A stretch of DNA of 39,036 bases, from positions 1 to 39,036 of the forward strand of contig JAIEMQ010000055.1 in NCBI GenBank assembly GCA_019752015.1. Reading direction: 5' to 3'. How positions within the stretch are numbered: position 1 is the first letter of the stretch; each line of letters starts with the position of its first letter. The position numbers were made by a program, and so were the translations under genes. A model generated the notes under the pieces. That model was not told the origin of the DNA, made no database searches, and saw only the letters and a program-made list of their open reading frames with translations. Shown piece after piece: positions 34,920 to 39,036 of this stretch. This stretch comes from Cyanobacteriota bacterium. Its GTDB lineage: Bacteria; Acidobacteriota; Vicinamibacteria; Vicinamibacterales; UBA2999.

Positions 34920-35964
34920 GTCGGTTGAGCGCGCCCAAGTGTAGCGCGAGATCGCGGATGTCCCTCAGCGTCCGCACGGGAAGGAAGTCGTCGACAAACG
35001 GCAGCGCCGCCTCGAGCCCGCGCGTCAGCGGCGCGTAATCGATCGTGCCGATCAGCGGATTCAGCCAGATCAGGCGGTGGCAGCTGCGGTGCAGCCGCGC
35101 GATCTCGTCGCGGAGCACCCGCGGATCGCCGCGATCCCACCCGTCGGAGATCAGGATGACGATCGAGCTGCTGTGCAAGGTGCGGCGGCGCCAGTGTTGA
35201 TGGAAGACGCGCAGCGCCTCGCCAATGCGCGTGCCGCCGGCCCAGTCCTTGACGGCGCGCGACACCGCATTCATCGCCGCATCGGGCTTGCCGGCGCGCA
35301 GCTCGTTGGTGATGCGCGTCAGCCTGGTGGCAAACAGAAACGCTTCGACGTCACGCCGCCGGCGCGAGAGCGCGTGTGCGAACAGCAGCAGCGTGCGCGT
35401 ATAGAGCTCCATCGATCCGCTGACGTCGCAGAGCAGCACGATCGGCCGCGGGCGGGTGCGGCGTTGCCGGCGCGGCAGCGTCGTGATCTCGCCGCCGGTG
35501 CGCAGGCTCCTCGCCATCGCGCGGCGCAGATCGATGCGGCGGCCGCGTCCGCTGGTCCATCTCCGCGTGCGGTGCTCGTCGATGTCCCAGGCCAGCCGCT
35601 CGAGTGCCGACCGGACCATCGTCCGCTCATCGGCGGTCAGCTCGGCGAAATCCTTGGTTGAAATCCGTTCGAGGTCGCTCCACGTGCGGAGCAGCAGCGT
35701 CTCGCTCGAAATCTCGATCTCGTCCGACTCGCGGCCTTGCGGCTGACTGAACCGGAAATCCTCGAACACCTGCTCGAACACGGCAACGTCCTCGTGGCGC
35801 TGGATCAGCACGGCGCGGCATGCCGCTTTCACGTCCTCTTTCGAGGCGATGTCGATGAAGCGCAGTGCCTCGGTCAGCGTGAGGATGCGATCGGTGCCGA
35901 CTGGCAACCCCGCCTGGCGCAGCGAGCGCGCGAGCACGATCAGATTGGGGACGAAGTGGGACAT
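34819..35964 (-). CDS. coxE: CoxE-like von Willebrand factor A domain protein
   Basis: ATG 35964 gives 381 residues; the frame could extend 27 codons upstream, but these are octamer-repeat codons. The N-terminal half (VPNLIVLARSLRQAGLPVGT, RFIDIASKEDVKAACRAVL) is the CoxE helical region. The VWA domain begins RPIVLLCDVSGSMELYTRTL with the metal-binding DVSGS (180-184) and continues FLFATRLTRITNEL, WAGGTRIGEALRVFHQHW and VILISDGWDRGDP. CoxE works with the AAA+ ATPase CoxD to mature the molybdenum centre. The last 33 codons overlap coxG by 101 bases and look unlike CoxE (HGHHRHLHVHRATRQGLG), suggesting the natural end was near LALHLGALN and the stop was lost. Confidence 0.9.
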   Translation of the reverse strand: MSHFVPNLIVLARSLRQAGLPVGTDRILTLTEALRFIDIASKEDVKAACRAVLIQRHEDVAVFEQVFEDFRFSQPQGRESDEIEISSETLLLRTWSDLERISTKDFAELTADERTMVRSALERLAWDIDEHRTRRWTSGRGRRIDLRRAMARSLRTGGEITTLPRRQRRTRPRPIVLLCDVSGSMELYTRTLLLFAHALSRRRRDVEAFLFATRLTRITNELRAGKPDAAMNAVSRAVKDWAGGTRIGEALRVFHQHWRRRTLHSSSIVILISDGWDRGDPRVLRDEIARLHRSCHRLIWLNPLIGTIDYAPLTRGLEAALPFVDDFLPVRTLRDIRDLALHLGALNRHGHHRHLHVHRATRQGLGADDGSGGDRLVHPGV

Positions 35965-35965
35965 G

Positions 35966-36029
35966 GAGGTCTTGAGGTCTTGAGGTCTTGAGGTCTTAAG
36001 GTCTCGAGGTCTTGAGGTCCTGAGGTCTT
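35966..36029 (-). repeat. Octamer array, 8 units of GAGGTCTT
   Basis: On the plus strand the units read GAGGTCTT (35966, 35974, 35982, 35990), AAGGTCTC (35998), GAGGTCTT (36006), GAGGTCCT (36014) and GAGGTCTT (36022). The array sits one base before the coxE start and runs into the 3' end of mqnB, whose stop (35996-35998) is inside it. Confidence 0.9.
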
Positions 36030-36718
36030 GTGTTAGGCCTGGCACTTGCTAACCAATCAAGAATGGCTCGCTGTGCCGCGTCCGCAGCATCCTGAAGTCG
36101 CCACGACTTCTTATCGCGATTCGTGACGATGTTGCTGATGCCCCGCACCTCGCCAACCTGAATATTGTGGAGATGCGCGACATGAGCAATCGCGGCGCCT
36201 TCCATGTTCTCGACCGCGCCACGCGTTCGACCTTCGATTTCCCGAGCCGAAACTTCCGTTCCGGTGCAGGTCGACACCGTCACGAAACGTGACCGGCGCG
36301 AAACCGGAAACACGTGCATGGGAATCTCATTGAAAATCGGCACGTCACCGTGAATTACCGGAAATCCCAAGGACCGCATGTCGAGAAACCCCGACGGACT
36401 CTGTGCGCCGAGGTCGCCGTAGATTTCTGTATTCGCACAGGCGACGTCGCCGATCTCAAGACCCGCTGACGGATACGCCCCGCCAATTCCACACGCGACG
36501 ATGATGTCTGGCCGATGTTCTGCGATCGCCATGGTGAGACCATGAGCCGCGTTCACGGGGCCGACGCCCGTAACAATGATTCGGATATCGCTCCGATCGC
36601 CAAGATGTGTGCGCAGGAGTGTGGCTTCGAACTCAGTTGCGCTGCAGAGCAGCAACGAGGTCTTGAGGTCCTGAGGTCTTGAGGCCTTATTCACCGGTAA
36701 TGTCGCAGATTCTGCCAC
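35996..36718 (-). CDS. mqnB: Futalosine hydrolase-like nucleosidase (MqnB)
   Basis: From GTG 36718 the product is 240 residues. The phosphorylase/nucleosidase core is clear: [73 protein letters not shown] and [15 protein letters not shown] with the catalytic acid near Asp202. The ISNxVxxRD ending separates futalosine hydrolase from MTA/SAH nucleosidase. It cleaves futalosine to release dehypoxanthine-futalosine in the alternative menaquinone pathway; mqnD lies 2 kb away. Residues about 11-21 ([11 protein letters not shown]) and 231-240 ([10 protein letters not shown]) are both encoded by the octamer repeat, so both ends are repeat-derived. The native start may be a TTG at the following [10 protein letters not shown]. 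Confidence 0.85.
   Translation of the reverse strand: MAESATLPVNKASRPQDLKTSLLLCSATEFEATLLRTHLGDRSDIRIIVTGVGPVNAAHGLTMAIAEHRPDIIVACGIGGAYPSAGLEIGDVACANTEIYGDLGAQSPSGFLDMRSLGFPVIHGDVPIFNEIPMHVFPVSRRSRFVTVSTCTGTEVSAREIEGRTRGAVENMEGAAIAHVAHLHNIQVGEVRGISNIVTNRDKKSWRLQDAADAAQRAILDWLASARPNTRPQDLKTSRP
36657..36688 (-). repeat. Octamer array, 4 units of GAGGTCTT
   Basis: Units on the plus strand are GAGGTCTT (36657), GAGGTCCT (36665), GAGGTCTT (36673) and GAGGCCTT (36681). The array lies in the 5' part of mqnB and contributes the [10 protein letters not shown] segment if GTG 36718 is used as start. Confidence 0.85.
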
Positions 36719-36843
36719 TCATCGAAAGAACTCATGTAGCAAAAAATGCGCGCGCAGCAAGAAACAGTCCCCCCGAAATGTCGAAATTCTCGCAGCCATC
36801 TCAAAAATGGCGCCACGGCACAAGCTGTGAATCTATCTGGGGT

Positions 36844-37011
36844 ATGGCTACAGATCATCGCAAGCTTTCAGCCTTCACGTTGGCGGATGACTTCGTCGTT
36901 GGCGTGTATGAAGTCACTCGCGCGATGCCCACGTCCGAGCGCTACGGACTACAGTCGCAGATCCGGCGCGCGGCGGCCGCGCTGGCGGCCCTGCGGAAAT
37001 CGATTCATTAG
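36844..37011 (+). pseudogene. Truncated S23/four-helix-bundle (23S rRNA intervening-sequence) protein
   Basis: From ATG 36844, 55 residues ([40 protein letters not shown], then [15 protein letters not shown]) match the first two helices of four-helix-bundle S23 proteins, which are normally about 120 residues. The match breaks inside RRAA(V)SV..NIVEG, where the next region should be, and a stop follows at 37011. The rest of the family, including the NIVEG motif, is absent. Octamer repeats begin four bases after the stop. It is probably a decayed remnant. Whether the fragment is expressed is unknown. Confidence 0.7.
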
Positions 37012-37014
37012 CTC

Positions 37015-37046
37015 GAGGTCTTGAGGTCTTAAGGTCTTGAGGTCGC
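37015..37046 (+). repeat. Octamer array, 3-4 units of GAGGTCTT
   Basis: GAGGTCTT (37015), GAGGTCTT (37023), AAGGTCTT (37031) and a degenerate GAGGTCGC (37039) lie between the S23 remnant and the CoxD-like gene. This array supplies GAGG sequences about 20 bases before the GTG start. Confidence 0.85.
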
Positions 37047-37065
37047 CTTGAGATAAACTCCTGCC

Positions 37066-37953
37066 GTGTTGCCGTTCGAGAGCGTGTCCGCATTGCAGGA
37101 AGCGCTGGCGCGTCAGCAGTACATCGCCGACCGCCCGCTCGCAGTGTCGTTGTTCCTGGCGTTGAAGCTGGGGAGACCGCTATTTCTCGAAGGCGAGGCC
37201 GGCGTCGGCAAGACGTCGCTGTGTGCCGCGATCGCCGCCGCGCTCGACACGGAGCTGCTCCGCCTTCAGTGCTACGAAGGCCTCGATATCAACCACGCAG
37301 TCTATGAATGGGACTATGCGCGGCAGATTCTCGAGCTGCGCATTCTCGACGCAGCCGGCGGCATCGATCGCGCCAAAGTACGGCAGGAACTGTACAGCGA
37401 TCAGTTCCTGATCAAGCGTCCGCTGCTGCGAGCAATCGACCCAGCCCGATCGCGGGCGGCGGTGCTGCTGATCGATGAGATCGATCGCGCCGATGAAGAG
37501 TTCGAAGGGTATTTGCTCGAACTGCTGGCCGAGTTTCAAATCACGATTCCAGAGTTGGGCACTATTCGTGCGAGTCATTCTCCGCTCGTGATTCTCACTT
37601 CGAATCGAACGCGAGACGTCCACGATGCGCTCAAGAGGCGCTGTCTTTATCAGTGGATTGACTACCCGTCTTTCGAGAAGGAGCTCGCCATCGTCAGAAC
37701 CCGCGTACCCCAAGCGGCCAGTAGCCTTGCCGCACAAGTGACGAGCGTTGTTCAAGAGTTGCGAAAGCGAGAGCTCTATAAAGCCCCGGGAGTCTCCGAG
37801 ACGATCGATTGGGCCGCAGCGCTCGCCACGCTCGACCGCGAGTCACTTGACACCGAGACGGCTTCCGAGACGATAGGTGTCTTGCTGAAGGCCCGAGAAG
37901 ATATCGACAGCGTGCGAGCGGGTGTACTCGCGGAGCTGATTTCGCGCGTCTGA
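37066..37953 (+). CDS. coxD: MoxR-type AAA+ ATPase (CoxD-like)
   Basis: The 295-residue ATPase starts at GTG 37066. It contains FLEGEAGVGKTSLCAAIAAA (Walker A GEAGVGKT, 43-50), Walker B AVLLIDEIDRAD (about 132-143), sensor-1 Asn180 in LVILTSNRTRDVHDALKRRC, and the arginine finger pair near 191-192. The LGRPLFLEGEAG and YEWDYARQILELR blocks are typical of the MoxR branch seen in cox clusters. With CoxE it is expected to remodel the apo-molybdoenzyme so that the active site can be completed. Its orientation is opposite to coxE and coxG, and mqnB and the S23 remnant lie between it and coxE, so this cluster is split. Confidence 0.9.
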   Translation: MLPFESVSALQEALARQQYIADRPLAVSLFLALKLGRPLFLEGEAGVGKTSLCAAIAAALDTELLRLQCYEGLDINHAVYEWDYARQILELRILDAAGGIDRAKVRQELYSDQFLIKRPLLRAIDPARSRAAVLLIDEIDRADEEFEGYLLELLAEFQITIPELGTIRASHSPLVILTSNRTRDVHDALKRRCLYQWIDYPSFEKELAIVRTRVPQAASSLAAQVTSVVQELRKRELYKAPGVSETIDWAAALATLDRESLDTETASETIGVLLKAREDIDSVRAGVLAELISRV

Positions 37954-37958
37954 ACTTC

Positions 37959-38030
37959 CTCAAGACCTCAAGACCTCAAGACCTCAAGACCTCAAGACCT
38001 CAAGACCTCAAGACCTCAAGACCTGTAGAC
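37959..38030 (+). repeat. Octamer array, 8 perfect units of CTCAAGAC plus one degenerate
   Basis: Eight identical CTCAAGAC units run from 37959 to 38022 and a ninth, CTGTAGAC, follows. This is the same octamer as GAGGTCTT in the opposite orientation. The array fills the gap between the coxD-like gene's stop and the mqnD start, ending nine bases before the GTG. Confidence 0.95.
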
Positions 38031-38039
38031 TACCAAGTA

Positions 38040-38840
38040 GTGCCTCTGAATTTCGCCTTCTCACCCTGCCCCAATGACACCTTCGCGTTTCACGCGGCGG
38101 TGCATCGACTCGTGCCCGGGCCCGATTTCACGCCGCATCTCGACGACATCGAAGCGCTCAATATCCGCGCGGCGACCGCGGCCGCTGAAGTCACCAAGGT
38201 GTCAATCGCGGCATACGGCCACGGCCTGAGCGATCGGCTGATCCTCCTGAGGGCCGGTGGCGCCGCGGGCTTCGGCGTTGGCCCGATCGTCGTAGCGAAA
38301 CAGCCGCGTCCGATCGGCGGCCGCGTGGCCATACCCGGCGAGCGCACGACCGCGGCGTTGCTGCTGCGACAGCTGGGCCGATTCAACACGGTCGTGATGC
38401 GTTTCGATCAGATCGAGGACGCCGTGCTTCGCGGCGATGTCGATTGCGGTGTCCTCATCCACGAGGGCCGCTTCACGTATGAGGCGCGAGGGCTGACGCT
38501 GATCGAAGACCTCGGCAGCGTGTGGGAAGAGCGGATGCGCGCGCCGCTGCCACTGGCGGCGATCGCGATTCGCCGCGACCTGGCGCACCTCGCGCCGCAG
38601 GTCGACGCCGCCTTGAAGGCGAGCGTCGAATATGCGTTTGCCAATCCGAGCGAGAGCGCCGACTATGTCGCCGCGCACGCACAGGAAATGGGTCCCGGCG
38701 TGACGAGGCGGCACATCGAGCTGTACGTGAACGACTACACGGTCGCGCTGGACGCGACCGCCGTGATGGGAATGCTCGAGTGGGGCGAGCGGGAAGGCTT
38801 CTTCCCGCCCGTCGACAAATCGCTGCCGATCTTCGCCTGA
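38040..38840 (+). CDS. mqnD: 1,4-dihydroxy-6-naphthoate synthase (MqnD)
   Basis: From GTG 38040 the protein has 266 residues, as usual for MqnD. The signature FSPCPNDTFAFHA (7-19) is present, as are DDIEALN, VTKVSIAAYG, GGRVAIPGERTTAALLLRQL, EDAVLRGDVDCGVLIHEGRF, SVWEERMRAPLPLAAIAIRR and, near the end, RHIELYVNDYTVALD. The periplasmic-binding-protein-like fold converts cyclic dehypoxanthine-futalosine to dihydroxynaphthoate, a late step of the futalosine menaquinone pathway. It is preceded by an octamer array that leaves no ribosome site I can identify. With mqnB nearby this shows that the organism makes menaquinone by this route, although mqnA and mqnC are not in the window. Confidence 0.93.
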   Translation: MPLNFAFSPCPNDTFAFHAAVHRLVPGPDFTPHLDDIEALNIRAATAAAEVTKVSIAAYGHGLSDRLILLRAGGAAGFGVGPIVVAKQPRPIGGRVAIPGERTTAALLLRQLGRFNTVVMRFDQIEDAVLRGDVDCGVLIHEGRFTYEARGLTLIEDLGSVWEERMRAPLPLAAIAIRRDLAHLAPQVDAALKASVEYAFANPSESADYVAAHAQEMGPGVTRRHIELYVNDYTVALDATAVMGMLEWGEREGFFPPVDKSLPIFA

Positions 38841-39036
38841 TTACTGTTTCTTGGCGGGCGCGGCCGGCGCGGCCGGAGCGGCCGGTGCCGCGGCCGGCGC
38901 CGCTTCCCTCGATACGCACGGCGCTGCCGTCCCGGAAGCGGTCAACGGCAGCGGCCAGCAGCCGGCGCCCGACTTCAGCCTCGACGCGCTGGCGCGCAGC
39001 CTGCAACGCAACAGCGGCTTGCCGCCCGCCGCGCAA
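38841..39036 (-). CDS. Possible C-terminal end of an unidentified minus-strand gene
   Basis: The minus strand ends a frame with AAPAAPAAPAKKQ and TAA at 38843-38841, a plausible alanine/proline/lysine tail. Further upstream a different frame reads more like protein (ALQAARQRVEAEVGRRLLAA, then AVDRFRDGSAVRIEGS), and it continues into the antisense of mqnD. The two would join if one base were gained or lost in the GC-rich tail. Which is right cannot be settled at the window edge. Confidence 0.3.
   Translation of the reverse strand, partial: CAAGGKPLLRCRLRASASRLKSGAGCWPLPLTASGTAAPCVSREAAPAAAPAAPAAPAAPAKKQ

Noticed and set aside
36818-36838. Sigma-54 promoter before the S23 remnant (CGGCAC...)
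   Set aside because: The -24-like GGCAC is present but no TTGC(A/T) follows at the correct spacing.

Overview
The window is GC-rich, densely coded chromosomal DNA. It carries a large TonB-dependent receptor with a carboxypeptidase-regulatory-like N-terminus, a long Asp-box (sortilin-like) secreted protein, an M16 peptidase, a SIMPL protein, an RHS/YD-repeat protein, futalosine-pathway menaquinone genes, a SufT-containing suf operon and a xanthine-dehydrogenase-family molybdoenzyme. This mix most resembles an aerobic Acidobacteriota, perhaps Vicinamibacteria. That placement is inferred from gene content, since no rRNA is present.

Layout. 1-3386 (minus): an RHS/YD-repeat secreted protein cut by the left edge. 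3554-7000 (minus): a tightly overlapping trio of PLP aminotransferase, homoserine dehydrogenase and CaiB/BaiF CoA-transferase. 7066-8590 (plus): a formylglycine-generating-enzyme-fold protein lacking the catalytic cysteine pair, then a SIMPL protein. 8591-8885 (minus): an AlkA-type DNA glycosylase pseudogene with a large internal deletion. 8927-14678 (plus): cysM, an M16 peptidase, a JAMM (Mec-like) peptidase, and a fusion of CysO-like ubiquitin fold, E1/MoeZ and rhodanese. 14679-14796: tandem hairpins, a candidate promoter and a 21-bp imperfect palindrome. 14797-22483 (plus): Rrf2 regulator, iscS, A-type carrier, sufB, sufC, sufD, sufS, sufU, sufT. 22484-23058 (minus): an unrecognised frameshifted gene. 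23147-24421: two exported proteins of unknown function. 24515-30681 (minus): Asp-box protein and TonB-dependent receptor. 30800-38840: a CoxS/L/M-type molybdoenzyme with CoxG, CoxE and CoxD-like accessory genes, interleaved with mqnB and mqnD and an S23/four-helix-bundle gene remnant. 38841-39036: an unresolved minus-strand gene end.

How the genes work together. The left half handles sulfur. CysM with a CysO-like carrier, a MoeZ-like activator/rhodanese and a Mec-type JAMM peptidase is the set known in Mycobacterium for thiocarboxylate-dependent cysteine synthesis. Here the carrier is fused in front of its own activating enzyme, so its Gly-Gly end is internal. Cleavage, most simply by the neighbouring JAMM peptidase, would be needed to expose it. 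The next operon takes sulfur from cysteine (two desulfurases) to build Fe-S clusters under a probable cluster-sensing Rrf2 repressor. The right half encodes a 2Fe-2S/FAD/molybdopterin hydroxylase that would need those clusters, plus menaquinone synthesis.

A second theme is simple repeats at gene junctions: a 14-bp unit (7 copies), an octamer GAGGTCTT at five sites, a 14-bp A/T unit before sufB, a 7-bp CCCACGN unit starting sufS, an 18-bp in-frame duplication in iscS, and a CCCTTCGAC...GCTCAGGG palindrome at the 3' ends of sufC and sufU. Several enter coding sequence and alter protein termini. No tRNA, rRNA, CRISPR array or insertion sequence was seen.
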